Made by a program: the position numbers and the translations under genes. A stretch of DNA of 64,000 bases from contig NZ_BMMV01000021.1 of the NCBI RefSeq assembly GCF_014646115.1, positions 93,136-157,135 of the forward strand, written 5' to 3'. The notes beneath the pieces are model-generated. The model was not told the DNA's origin, did no database searches, and was given only the letters and a program-made list of their open reading frames with translations. Below, one piece after another: positions 17,316 to 25,338 of this stretch (the stretch's first letter is position 1; every line of letters starts with the position of its first letter). The stretch comes from Streptomyces camponoticapitis (GTDB lineage Bacteria > Actinomycetota > Actinomycetes > Streptomycetales > Streptomycetaceae).

Positions 17316-18071
17316 CTACACCGCGGTGAAGCCGCCGTCGATGGCGAGGGTCGCGCCGTGGATCTGGGAGGCCTCGTCGCTCGCGAGGAATACGACGGCG
17401 GCGGCCACCTCCGCCGGGGTGCCGGCGCGGCGGGAGGGCATGCGCGCGATGATCGGGGCCAGGTGCTCCTCCATCGCAGCCACCTTCTCCGTCAGGGTGG
17501 GGCCCGGAGCGACGGTGTTGACGCGCACACCGTGCGGACCGTATTCCGCGGCCCACGATGTGGTGAGCGAGTGCACGGCCGCTTTGGTCATGCTGTAGAG
17601 CGCCGACTGTGCCGCGCCCCGCATGCCGTTGATGGAACCCAGGTTGACGACAGCTCCTCGGCCGCGCTCGGCCATGGGCGGTGCCAGAAGGCCGGTGAGG
17701 AGGAACAGCGATCGCACGCTCACGGCCAGCGCCTCGTCGACGGTCTCCTGCGTCACCTCGGCGGTCGGGGTGGGCGTGAGCAGGAGCGCCGCGTTGTTGA
17801 CGAGCACGTCGATCCGTCCGCCGGCCGCGGTGATCGTGTCGGTGGCGAAGCGGCCGATCACCTCGGCGCCCGCGGACAGGTCCGCCGTGACGAATGCCGC
17901 CGCACCGCCGTCCTTCTCGATGCGCGCCACCACGTCACCGCCCCGGCGCGCGTCGCGTCCGCTGACGACGACAAACGCGCCCTCGGCGGCCAGAGCCTCC
18001 GCGATGGCGGCGCCGAGGCCGGTGGTGGAACCGGTGACCAGGGCCGTCCGCCCGGTGAGTCGTTGGGTCAT
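17316..18071 (-). CDS. SDR family oxidoreductase
   Basis: A 251-residue classical short-chain dehydrogenase/reductase. The cofactor motif TGSTTGLGAAIAEAL is at residues ~13-28, NNAA near 90, the catalytic Ser in GSINGM (about 145) and YSMTK (about 158-162) supply the Ser-Tyr-Lys triad, and PGPTLT follows. The C-terminal IHGATLAIDGGFTAV is typical. It uses NAD(P)H on an unknown alcohol/ketone. It is transcribed divergently from the TetR gene at 18166, with a shared operator at 18130-18145, so it is very probably that repressor's target. Confidence 0.92.
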   Translation of the reverse strand: MTQRLTGRTALVTGSTTGLGAAIAEALAAEGAFVVVSGRDARRGGDVVARIEKDGGAAAFVTADLSAGAEVIGRFATDTITAAGGRIDVLVNNAALLLTPTPTAEVTQETVDEALAVSVRSLFLLTGLLAPPMAERGRGAVVNLGSINGMRGAAQSALYSMTKAAVHSLTTSWAAEYGPHGVRVNTVAPGPTLTEKVAAMEEHLAPIIARMPSRRAGTPAEVAAAVVFLASDEASQIHGATLAIDGGFTAV

Positions 18072-18129
18072 GATGCACTGCCTTTCCGCGCTGAACGGGC
18101 TGGGGAAGGCAAACGTGCCACCCTAAAAA

Positions 18130-18145
18130 TGGACCCGCAAGTCCA
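18130..18145. promoter_or_regulatory. Candidate TetR operator between SDR and TetR genes
   Basis: TGGAC-ccgcaa-GTCCA, a perfect 5-bp inverted repeat in the 94-base divergent region, 20 bases before the TetR ATG. The position and symmetry fit an operator controlling both genes. Confidence 0.65.
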
Positions 18146-18165
18146 GAAAATGGCAGGATGGAGGC

Positions 18166-18783
18166 ATGACACCGCGACTGACCGCCAAGGGCGCGGCCAC
18201 CCGGCAACGCGTGATCGAGGGAGCCGCGCAGGAGATCCGTGCGCGCGGCGTGACGGAGACGACCCTGGACGACATACGCGCCCGCACGGCCACCAGCAAG
18301 AGCCAGCTCTTCCACTACTTCCCCGGCGGCAAGGAAGAGCTCCTGCTCGCCGTGGCCCGGCACGAGGCCGGCCGCGTCCTGTCCGACCAGCAGCCCCACC
18401 TCGGCGAACTCACCTCCCGGCGGGCCTGGTACAACTGGCGCGACGCGGTCGTCGACCGCTACCGCCGACAGGGGCAGCAGTGCCCGCTCGGCACGCTCAC
18501 GGCACAGCTCACCCGCGCCACCCCCGGCGCGCAGGCCGTCACCAGGGAACTGCTCGCCTCTTGGCAGACCCACCTCACCGTCGGCATCCGGGCCATGCAG
18601 GACCGCGGCGAGATCTCCCCCGGCCTCGACGCAGACCGTGCCGCGGCCGCCCTGCTCGCCGGCATTCAGGGCGGCGTCTCGATCCTGATGTCCACGGGCT
18701 CACTCACACACCTCGAAGCTGCCCTCGACCTGGGCATCGACGCGCTTCTCGCCACCCCCGCGCGCCCGACACCGACCGGTTGA
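18166..18783 (+). CDS. TetR/AcrR family transcriptional regulator
   Basis: A 205-residue repressor. The N-terminal helix-turn-helix spans about residues 10-55: RQRVIEGAAQEIRARGVTE then TLDDIRARTATSKSQLFHYF. The C-terminal ligand domain contains GQQCPLGTL and the LAGIQGGVSILMSTGSLTHLE region, as in TetR_C_16/YxaF-LmrA-type repressors that control oxidoreductases. A GGAGG ribosome binding site precedes the ATG. It is divergent from the SDR gene and likely represses it and itself. The inducer is unknown but may be the SDR substrate. Confidence 0.92.
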   Translation: MTPRLTAKGAATRQRVIEGAAQEIRARGVTETTLDDIRARTATSKSQLFHYFPGGKEELLLAVARHEAGRVLSDQQPHLGELTSRRAWYNWRDAVVDRYRRQGQQCPLGTLTAQLTRATPGAQAVTRELLASWQTHLTVGIRAMQDRGEISPGLDADRAAAALLAGIQGGVSILMSTGSLTHLEAALDLGIDALLATPARPTPTG

Positions 18784-18899
18784 CCGACCTGGCGACGGCA
18801 CCTGTGCGGGTGGACGGTGCCCGGAGGGCCGGGCCGCCGGCCCGGTGATGCGCTGTTCGATGCGTGCGCCCAGGCGTAGCTCCCGCGCCGGGAGGTCTC

Positions 18900-19130
18900 C
18901 GTCTGGTTCAAGATCTGGTCAACACGACGCTCTACGGGTGGATCGGTCAGCCTGAGCGGGATCGGCTGTCCGAGCTCTCGACGGCCCGGCTGAGTTCCTA
19001 GGTGCGACTGGACATCACGGCGGACGGTGACGTGCAGTACGCACCGCCCAAGGGAGGAGCCGCGGGCCTGAGCGGACTGGTGGCGACGGAGATGCTTCTG
19101 GCCCGGACAGCCGGCACGTGGAACCGTCGT
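18900..19130 (+). pseudogene. Remnant of a second CGNR/ABATE regulator gene
   Basis: In one frame the sequence reads LVQDLVNTTLYGWIG, an ABATE N-terminal signature, runs into an in-frame TAG at 18999-19001, then continues as VRLDITADGDVQYAPPKGG and GLVATEMLLARTAGTWNR, the segment that precedes the zinc finger in intact family members. The finger itself is missing and the frame degenerates after about 19130. The middle of the domain is also deleted. It is therefore a broken paralogue of the intact CGNR gene at 16216. The rest of 18784-19228 holds nothing else I can defend. Confidence 0.5.
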
Positions 19131-19228
19131 GTGCGCTCTTCGCGGCCCTATGCCGACGGCTTGATCAGCTTCGACGTCGGAGAGGTAGGCGTCCGATTCA
19201 GTGGATGCCGGAATTTAGGGCATCCAGG

Positions 19229-19669
19229 TCAGGCGCCGATGACTTCGCAGTCATCCGATCGGGCGGCCTCGACAGCGGCCCGGGGCCCGGGCGGGGGTGG
19301 GGTGACCTTCCGGGTGCGAATGTCGATCCGGGCGCCGAGCGAACGCACGACGGCGACTTCTTCGCCACCTTCTCGGGACACCGAGTGCCCCATCCGCCAC
19401 CGCGCACCGTCCGTGCTCAGTCCCACGACCTGACATGACACGGCGACCTGCTCAGCCAGGAAGACCTCGTGCAGATATCTGACGTCCTCACCGTGCAGAA
19501 CAGCGGCAACGCCCTTCTTCTGCAAGGCATGAACATCCCACCCCGCGTCCATCAGAAGCCCGAGGCGAGCGGTGGTCGCGTACTCCAAGTACCTCGTGCT
19601 GCGCAGATGGCCGTTGAGGTCGACATCGTCCCAGCGGACTTCGAAATATTTCCTGAAAATATTGGACAT
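19229..19669 (-). CDS. Acyl-CoA thioesterase-like hot-dog protein
   Basis: A 146-residue hot-dog fold protein of the 4-hydroxybenzoyl-CoA thioesterase/YbgC group. The active-site segment FEVRWDDVDLNGHLRSTRYLEY (residues ~8-29) has the Asp and the N-G-H/L helix start of this family, then RYLHEVFLAEQVAVSCQVVG on the central strands and RWRMGHSVSREGGEEVAV. It should hydrolyse an acyl-CoA or acyl-carrier-protein thioester. ATG 19669 (MSNIFRKYF) is chosen because the 5' extension of the frame to 19882 reads as promoter-region noise. It stands alone. Confidence 0.82.
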   Translation of the reverse strand: MSNIFRKYFEVRWDDVDLNGHLRSTRYLEYATTARLGLLMDAGWDVHALQKKGVAAVLHGEDVRYLHEVFLAEQVAVSCQVVGLSTDGARWRMGHSVSREGGEEVAVVRSLGARIDIRTRKVTPPPPGPRAAVEAARSDDCEVIGA

Positions 19670-19992
19670 AGTAAAAAGTCTAGTCACTCGACCGGGCAAC
19701 CGAGTAGCGCCGGTACCTTCAGATGCAGCGGATAGCTTGTTCCTCAAATCTGAGCCATCTGGAAGCGTGATCCGTCGGCGGCATCGGCGACTTGCGAGGG
19801 GGCCGGTGATGTCGAGCGTCAGGTACTCGATGTCCGGACCGGCGGGCACCGGGAGCACGCCGCGGGCTGCGCCTGACGGCACCGGCTCGGGCGTGGCCCC
19901 GACGATCGCAATCCGGGCCTCGCGGCGCGAGGCCCGGAACCAGCGGTGCCATCACAACGGACGACCGGCCCGCCCGCGGCGCGGACCGCGGC
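19670..19992. other. Gap without a supportable gene
   Basis: About 320 bases upstream of the thioesterase gene. The minus-strand frame is open through much of it but has no ribosome binding site and no family resemblance. An AT-richer patch around 19640-19750 (including TATTTCCTGAAAATATTGG at 19648-19666, inside the gene start) suggests the thioesterase promoter. I see nothing else. Confidence 0.3.
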
Positions 19993-21990
19993 TCAGCGGA
20001 CCTCGACCGTCACGGTCCGTCCGCGGCCCACCGACACGGTCGCGTAGGTGTACGTCACCCCGTCCACGACCTTGGTCCTCGCCTTCCGCTCGCGCCCGTT
20101 CACCTTGACCGTGGAGTACGTGCCGGGGAAGCGCGCCTCCCACGAATAGGCCGAAGGGCCGGAGGAGTTGGTGAGGCTGGACTTCGTCGCCCCGTCGTGC
20201 CGGGCACCGAAGGTATTGCCGCCGACGGCCAGGTCGTCGATCTTCAGCCAGTCCATGCCGGAGGGCAGCCTCGACACCGTCGTGAGGGTGCGTTCCGGCG
20301 CGTCGGGCGTGATACCCATCAGCCCCTCCACCGTCTGGCCGAGGAGGGTGAAGGAAATCTCGGGATAGTCGCCGTTGGTGCCCTGCTTGGCGTTGACGTG
20401 CTGGATGTCCTTCTGGTCGTAGACGTACGACATCCAGTTCCAGGCGGTGTCCTGACGGTTGTTCTGGAAGAAGGTGTCGGCCAGATACGAGATCGCCTCG
20501 ATGTTGGCGGGCTTGCCCGCGCCCGACGCCTGCGCGTCGATGTAGTCGAGATACGCGTCGTTGCGGGCCCCCGGCTCGATGATCTTCTTCATCGGCATGA
20601 ACCAGCTGTTCTCCTTGCCCCAGCCGGTGAGCGGCGCTCCGTCGGTGGTGTAGCCCCGCACCATGTCTCTGCCCGAACCCGTCCCGCTCCAGGTCGAGTT
20701 GAAGTAGTCCTTGAGGGTTTTCGCCTTCTTGTCGTACGCCGCGGCCAGAGCGCGGTCGCCCTTGCCACGGGCGAGCGACGCCATCGCCAGATAGGCCTGG
20801 TACTGGGAGCCGATCGCGTCGCCCGCCTCGGCCAGCGGCTCGTCGCTCTGCTCGTTGTAGCTGGCGGCGCCCTCGAAGATGCCCTTGCCCGTGCCCTCGG
20901 CGACCTTCACCGGCCCGTTGTCCTTCAGACCGTCGTGCAGCTCGACGAACTCGTTCGTGGCGTGGCGGTAGAAGTTCCACAGAACGGGGTCGTTGACGTA
21001 CGCGCGGTCGCCGCTCCAGCGGTAGGCCTCGGCGGCCTTCTGTACGAGTTCGAAGGTGGCGGGCACCTCACGTACGAAGTCGTCGGGCGCCTTGTAGTCG
21101 ATGGACAGGTATGTCGTGGCGTCGAAGTTGAGCGCCCACACCGGGTAGTACTTGTGCTCGGCGGTGGCGGACTCGGCGTACGCGCGGAGCATCGCCTTGT
21201 TCTCGGCGCCGAGACCCAGCACGCTCGCGCCGGCCAACTGGTGGGCCATGTCGCGGGAGTAATAGCCGCTGCGGTTGGCGTAGCCCGCCCAGTAGGACGG
21301 GGCGTAGACGCCGGAGCCGGTGCCGTGCAGGTTGTTCTCGTCCACGTTGAGCGGGCCCTCGGTGCCCGGCAGTTGGACCCAGCTGTTGGCCTTGCGCTTC
21401 GACCAGTCGAACATTTCGACGATCTTCGGGTCGGAGGAGCTGACGTGCGGGTCCGCGGGCGACGAGGGGGACACCATCAGGTCGTCGGCGTTGATCCAGC
21501 CGTCGCCGGACTCGAAGGCGATCTCCAGCCTGTCACCCCGGTCGAGGGCGATCCGGCCGAGGGTCTGGCGGCGGTACGAGGAGGTGCTGGGCAGGGCCTT
21601 GGCGGCCACCTCGGTGCCGTTGACGCGTGCGACATACCGGCCGCCGGGCCCGCCCGTCGCGATCCAGGCCGATATGTCGTACATCCCGCGGCCGTTGGCG
21701 GTCACCGTCTGGGAGGCCTTCCCGCCCGCCCCCGCGTCGAGGTAGAGGAGCCGTGAGCCGCCGTGCGGGTTGTTGGTCGCGATGCCCGTGCCGGTGCTGA
21801 ACTTCCAGCCGTGGCCGCCCTGTTCGAGGCCGGGGTCGGCGATCTCCAGCAGAGCCGGGACCCCAGCCGGTGGGTGGCGCGTGCCGGCGTCGGGAGAGGC
21901 GGGAGTGGCCGAGGCCTGTCCCAGGGTGAGCGGCGTCAGGGACGCCAGCAGGGCGAGCGCGGACAGAAGCGACAGTCGGGCAGGTCTCAT
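19993..21990 (-). CDS. Secreted six-hairpin glycosidase-like protein with CBM-like N-terminus
   Basis: A 665-residue exported protein. Residues 1-31 are a signal peptide (LLSALALLASLTPLTLGQASA). Residues ~45-190 look like a carbohydrate-binding beta-sandwich (DPGLEQGGHGWKFSTG ... RLEIAFESGDGWINADDLMV). The catalytic part has alternating helical motifs of the six-hairpin superfamily: YYSRDMAHQLAGASVLG, a repeated Tyr/Trp pattern (KYYPVWALNFDATTY), ASYNEQSDEPLAEAGDAIGSQYQAY and KENSWFMPMKKIIEPGA. I cannot assign a GH family. ATG 21990 has GGGAG nine bases upstream. It is divergent from the sugar importer/GH36 operon and shares mirrored operators with it, so it presumably trims the polymer or oligosaccharide that the importer takes up. 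Confidence 0.82.
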   Translation of the reverse strand: MRPARLSLLSALALLASLTPLTLGQASATPASPDAGTRHPPAGVPALLEIADPGLEQGGHGWKFSTGTGIATNNPHGGSRLLYLDAGAGGKASQTVTANGRGMYDISAWIATGGPGGRYVARVNGTEVAAKALPSTSSYRRQTLGRIALDRGDRLEIAFESGDGWINADDLMVSPSSPADPHVSSSDPKIVEMFDWSKRKANSWVQLPGTEGPLNVDENNLHGTGSGVYAPSYWAGYANRSGYYSRDMAHQLAGASVLGLGAENKAMLRAYAESATAEHKYYPVWALNFDATTYLSIDYKAPDDFVREVPATFELVQKAAEAYRWSGDRAYVNDPVLWNFYRHATNEFVELHDGLKDNGPVKVAEGTGKGIFEGAASYNEQSDEPLAEAGDAIGSQYQAYLAMASLARGKGDRALAAAYDKKAKTLKDYFNSTWSGTGSGRDMVRGYTTDGAPLTGWGKENSWFMPMKKIIEPGARNDAYLDYIDAQASGAGKPANIEAISYLADTFFQNNRQDTAWNWMSYVYDQKDIQHVNAKQGTNGDYPEISFTLLGQTVEGLMGITPDAPERTLTTVSRLPSGMDWLKIDDLAVGGNTFGARHDGATKSSLTNSSGPSAYSWEARFPGTYSTVKVNGRERKARTKVVDGVTYTYATVSVGRGRTVTVEVR

Positions 21991-22030
21991 CGGCGGTACT
22001 CCCGGGCTTCGTTGACGTGGCGGGCGGCAC

Positions 22031-22139
22031 GCTAGCAATGGCGACTGAATGCTTGCAATGAATCTGACGCGATGAGTTGTTTGGGACGACAGAAAGTTTT
22101 CATCGGACCATTGCAAGTCAAGCAAGCACCTTGCTAGCG
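22031..22139. promoter_or_regulatory. Mirror-symmetric operator array in divergent promoter region
   Basis: GCTAGCAA at 22031, CTTGCAATG at 22052-22060, then on the other side CATTGCAAG at 22109-22117 and TTGCTAGC at 22131-22138. The two halves are reverse complements in order and spacing (each pair has 13 bases between the motifs). Each pair lies beside one of the divergent promoters. TTGCAA and GCTAGC are themselves palindromes. The LacI regulator encoded at 27186 is the natural candidate to bind them and to switch the secreted glycosidase and the importer together. Confidence 0.7.
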
Positions 22140-22188
22140 TCCCGGCCTGTCGGTTCGTCAACGGTGCGTGAGCAGGAGTGGGTCAGCC

Positions 22189-23535
22189 ATGGACATGGAA
22201 CGTCGGAGAGTGCTGCGAATGGGCGGCGCGCTTGCCGCCGGTGCCGGTCTCACCGGCCTGACCGCCTGCTCGGGCTCGGGCGACACCGGCGCCGCGGGAT
22301 CCGCCGGCGCCAAGGACAAGGGCGCGATCACGGTGTGGAGTTGGCAGGGTCCCGCCGCGCAGATGAAGGCGCTCGTCCCGGAGTTCAACAAGAAGTTCCC
22401 GGACATCGAGGTCACGGTCCAGGACATCGGCAACCCGGCGATCTGGGACAAGATCACCACTGCGATGGGAGCCGGCGGCAGCGGCCTCGCCGATGTCCTG
22501 CACATCGGTGTCGACTACCTCCCGGGCTACGTCGAGAAGTTCCCCAACGGCCTGGCGGACCTTGGTGAACTGGGCGCCGACAGGTACAAGGACGCCTTCG
22601 CGCGGGGCCTTTGGGAGACCGTCTCGGGCAAGGGCGGCAAGGTCAGCGCCCTGCCCTGGGAGGCCAACTCGGCGGGCTTCTACTACCGCGCCGACATCTT
22701 CGAGGAGGCCGGGGTCGACGCGGACGCCCTGGGGACCTGGGACGACGCCATCGAGGCCGGGAAGAAGATCAAGGAGAAGACCGGCACCCATCTGCTCGGC
22801 ATCGACAAGCCCGCCTCCGAGGCGGACGCGGCCAACTTCTTCCAGCTGCTGCTGCAGCTCGAGGGAACGTTCTACTTCAACTCGGACGGGGACATCACCC
22901 TCGATTCCCCCGAGGCCGTCCGGGCCATGACGATCATCAAGACGATGAACGACGCGGGCCTGGTCAGCGATCTCGCGGGCGGCTGGACGGCGCTGGAGAC
23001 CTCGGTCAAGAAGGGGACCGCCGCCGTGCTTCCCTGGCCCACCTGGTTCGGCGGGGTCATCGAGGACCTGGTGCCCGAGGAGTCCGGCAAATGGAAGGTC
23101 CGCCTGCCTCCGGCCGTACGCCGCGGCGGCACCAACGCCGCCACCGTCAACTCCACCCACCTCGCCGTCGCCGGCAGCAGCAAGAACCAGGCCGCCGCCT
23201 GGACCTTCATCGAGTACGTACTGACGCGCCCCGCCTCCCAGGTCAAGATCTACAAGAACCAGGGCATAGCGCCCGCCCTGATGAAGGCGTACGACGACGA
23301 GGTCTTCCACGCCCCGTCGACGTTCTTCAGTGGCCAGAAGAAGGGCGAGATCTTCTACGAGGCCCTGCGGGCACCGTCACCGGCCTTCAACTACACCTCG
23401 GACTACGCCCGCGCGCTCAAGGTCGTCACCGACGCCCAGACGAAAGTGCTGCTCAAGGGCGCGGACCCGGCCACGGTGCTGAAGGCCGCCGCCGGCCAAC
23501 TGGCCAAGCAGACCGGGCGCAAGGTCGTGCGATGA
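22189..23535 (+). CDS. Extracellular sugar-binding lipoprotein of ABC transporter
   Basis: A 448-residue family 1 solute-binding protein. The N-terminus MERRRVLRMGGALAAGAGL and lipobox LTACSG indicate a Tat-type lipoprotein. The mature part begins AITVWSWQGPAAQMKALVPEF. ATG 22189 has an AGGAG site upstream; GTG 22168 is possible but lacks one. It is the first gene of the operon SBP-permease-permease-GH36-LacI, with ATGA overlap to the next gene. The ligand is inferred as an alpha-galactoside from the GH36 neighbour. Confidence 0.9.
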   Translation: MDMERRRVLRMGGALAAGAGLTGLTACSGSGDTGAAGSAGAKDKGAITVWSWQGPAAQMKALVPEFNKKFPDIEVTVQDIGNPAIWDKITTAMGAGGSGLADVLHIGVDYLPGYVEKFPNGLADLGELGADRYKDAFARGLWETVSGKGGKVSALPWEANSAGFYYRADIFEEAGVDADALGTWDDAIEAGKKIKEKTGTHLLGIDKPASEADAANFFQLLLQLEGTFYFNSDGDITLDSPEAVRAMTIIKTMNDAGLVSDLAGGWTALETSVKKGTAAVLPWPTWFGGVIEDLVPEESGKWKVRLPPAVRRGGTNAATVNSTHLAVAGSSKNQAAAWTFIEYVLTRPASQVKIYKNQGIAPALMKAYDDEVFHAPSTFFSGQKKGEIFYEALRAPSPAFNYTSDYARALKVVTDAQTKVLLKGADPATVLKAAAGQLAKQTGRKVVR

Positions 23536-24461
23536 CCGCCACGCTCACCGAGGTGGACAAGGACGGCCCGCCCACCGCCCCGGCGAGGACCGCGCGACGC
23601 CCGTGGCAGGGCCGGCGACTCGCCCCGTACCTCTTCGTACTCCCGGCGATCGCGCTCTTCGCGACGTTCAAGCTGTACCCCATCGCCTGGTCCTTCGTCC
23701 TCAGCCTCCACAAGACGGTTGACGGGGTCGACACCTACGTCGGCGCCGACAACTACACCCGGCTGCTGGACGACCCGCTCTTCTGGACCGCGCTGAAGAA
23801 CACCGCGGTCATCCTCGTCGTCCAGGTCCCCCTGATGCTGGCGCTCGCCACCGGGCTCGCCGTCGCCCTCAACTCGACCCTGCTTCGCGGGCGTTCCGTC
23901 TTCCGGCTCGGCTTCTTCATGCCCATGGTCACCGGTCTCGTGGCGTACGGACTCATCTTCTCCGTGCTCCTCAACAAGGAGTACGGGCTGCTCAACTGGC
24001 TGCTCTCCGGGATCGGCGTTGACGCCGTACCGTGGCTGACCGACCCGCTGTGGGCGAAGCTTTCCCTCGGCCTCGCGCTGACCTGGCACTACACCGGCTA
24101 CAACGCGGTGATCCTGCTGGCCAGGCTCCAGACGATTCCCGGCGAGCTGTACGACGCCGCGTCCGTCGACGGAGCCGGGGCCTGGGCGTCCTTCCGGCAC
24201 GTGACGCTGCCGGGGCTGCGGCCCGCCCTCCTGCTCACCACGGTGCTGTCCACGATCGGCACCCTCCAGATCTTCGACGAGCCCTACATCCTCACCGGCG
24301 GCGGGCCCGACAACGCCACCCTCACCATCGGTGTGTACCTGTACCAGAACGCCTTCACATACTTCGACTTCGGCTACGCGTCGGCCATCGCCTACGCGCT
24401 CGCCGTGCTGATCGGAATCCTCGGCGTGATCCAGTTCCGTGTGCTGGGAGACAAGCCGTGA
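23532..24461 (+). CDS. Sugar ABC transporter permease, MalF type
   Basis: A 309-residue membrane protein with six predicted helices; helix 1 is LAPYLFVLPAIALFATFKLY. The EAA loop YDAASVDGAGAWASFRHVTLP lies near residue 215 and FDEPYILTGGGPDNAT follows, as in MalF-type sugar permeases. It overlaps the preceding binding-protein gene by four bases and the following permease by four. The ATPase is not encoded here and is probably a shared MsiK-type protein. Confidence 0.92.
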   Translation: MTATLTEVDKDGPPTAPARTARRPWQGRRLAPYLFVLPAIALFATFKLYPIAWSFVLSLHKTVDGVDTYVGADNYTRLLDDPLFWTALKNTAVILVVQVPLMLALATGLAVALNSTLLRGRSVFRLGFFMPMVTGLVAYGLIFSVLLNKEYGLLNWLLSGIGVDAVPWLTDPLWAKLSLGLALTWHYTGYNAVILLARLQTIPGELYDAASVDGAGAWASFRHVTLPGLRPALLLTTVLSTIGTLQIFDEPYILTGGGPDNATLTIGVYLYQNAFTYFDFGYASAIAYALAVLIGILGVIQFRVLGDKP

Positions 24462-25336
24462 CCACGACCGCTCCGAAGACAGCCAGAACGGCCGGAACGG
24501 CCGGAACAGCCGGAGACCGGACCCGCGGCAGAAGCATTCTGCTCACGTCCTCGCTCGCCATCGTCCTCGCCGCCGTCGCGATCCCCTTCTACTGGCTGAT
24601 GATCGCCTCCACCCACAGCTCCGACGACATCTTCGACAGTCCGCCGCCCCTGCTGCCCGGCGGGCACCTGGGGGACAACCTCTCCGCGCTCCAGGAGTCC
24701 GCGGGGTTCGGCCGGGTCATCCTGAACTCCCTGCTGATCGCCACGCTCTACACGGTGTGCGCGGCGGCGGTCTGCACACTGGCCGGGTACGCCTTCGCCA
24801 AGTACCGCTTCAAGGGCCGCGAGGCGCTCTTCGGACTCCTCATGCTCGGCCTGGTCATCCCCAGTCAGGTCACGCTCGTCCCGCTGTTCAAGATGATGGC
24901 GCAGCTCCAGTGGCTGGACACCTACCAGGCCGTGATCATGCCCAACCTCGCGCTGCCCTTCGGGATCTTCCTGATGCGCCAGTCGATGGCGGCGCTGCCC
25001 GACGAACTCCTCGACTCGGGCCGGATGGACGGCTGCGGTGAACTGCGGCTCTTCTGGAAAGTCGTCCTCCCGCCGATGAAGCCCGGCCTCGCCGCGCTGG
25101 CGATCTTCCTCTTCCTCTACCAGTGGAACGACTTCGTCTGGCCGCTGATCGTGCTGCGGGACGGCGCCTCCTTCACCATCCCCGTCGCCCTCGCCTCCTT
25201 GCAGGGGATCGACAACACGGACTACGGAGCGATCCTCGCCGGCACCTCCATCGCCGCGATCCCCATGGCCATCGTCTTCCTCGCGCTTCAGCGTCACTTC
25301 GTCTCCGGTCTCCTCGCCGGCGCCGTGAAGGAGTAA
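24458..25336 (+). CDS. Sugar ABC transporter permease, MalG type
   Basis: A 292-residue membrane protein. It starts at GTG 24458 (overlapping the previous stop) with an Ala/Thr/Gly-rich tail, then helix SLAIVLAAVAIPFYWLMIA. The EAA loop LDSGRMDGCGELRLFWKVVLP (about residue 195) and the WNDFVWPLIVLRD segment are typical of MalG-type permeases. It pairs with the MalF-type permease upstream. The gene ends two bases before the GH36 start, so translation of the two is likely coupled. Confidence 0.9.
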   Translation: MTTTAPKTARTAGTAGTAGDRTRGRSILLTSSLAIVLAAVAIPFYWLMIASTHSSDDIFDSPPPLLPGGHLGDNLSALQESAGFGRVILNSLLIATLYTVCAAAVCTLAGYAFAKYRFKGREALFGLLMLGLVIPSQVTLVPLFKMMAQLQWLDTYQAVIMPNLALPFGIFLMRQSMAALPDELLDSGRMDGCGELRLFWKVVLPPMKPGLAALAIFLFLYQWNDFVWPLIVLRDGASFTIPVALASLQGIDNTDYGAILAGTSIAAIPMAIVFLALQRHFVSGLLAGAVKE

Positions 25337-25338
25337 GT

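Noticed and set aside
20197..21756. A 519-codon plus-strand frame antisense to the six-hairpin glycosidase
   Set aside because: Low-complexity Arg/Gly/Val composition; the opposite strand has a signal peptide and conserved motifs.
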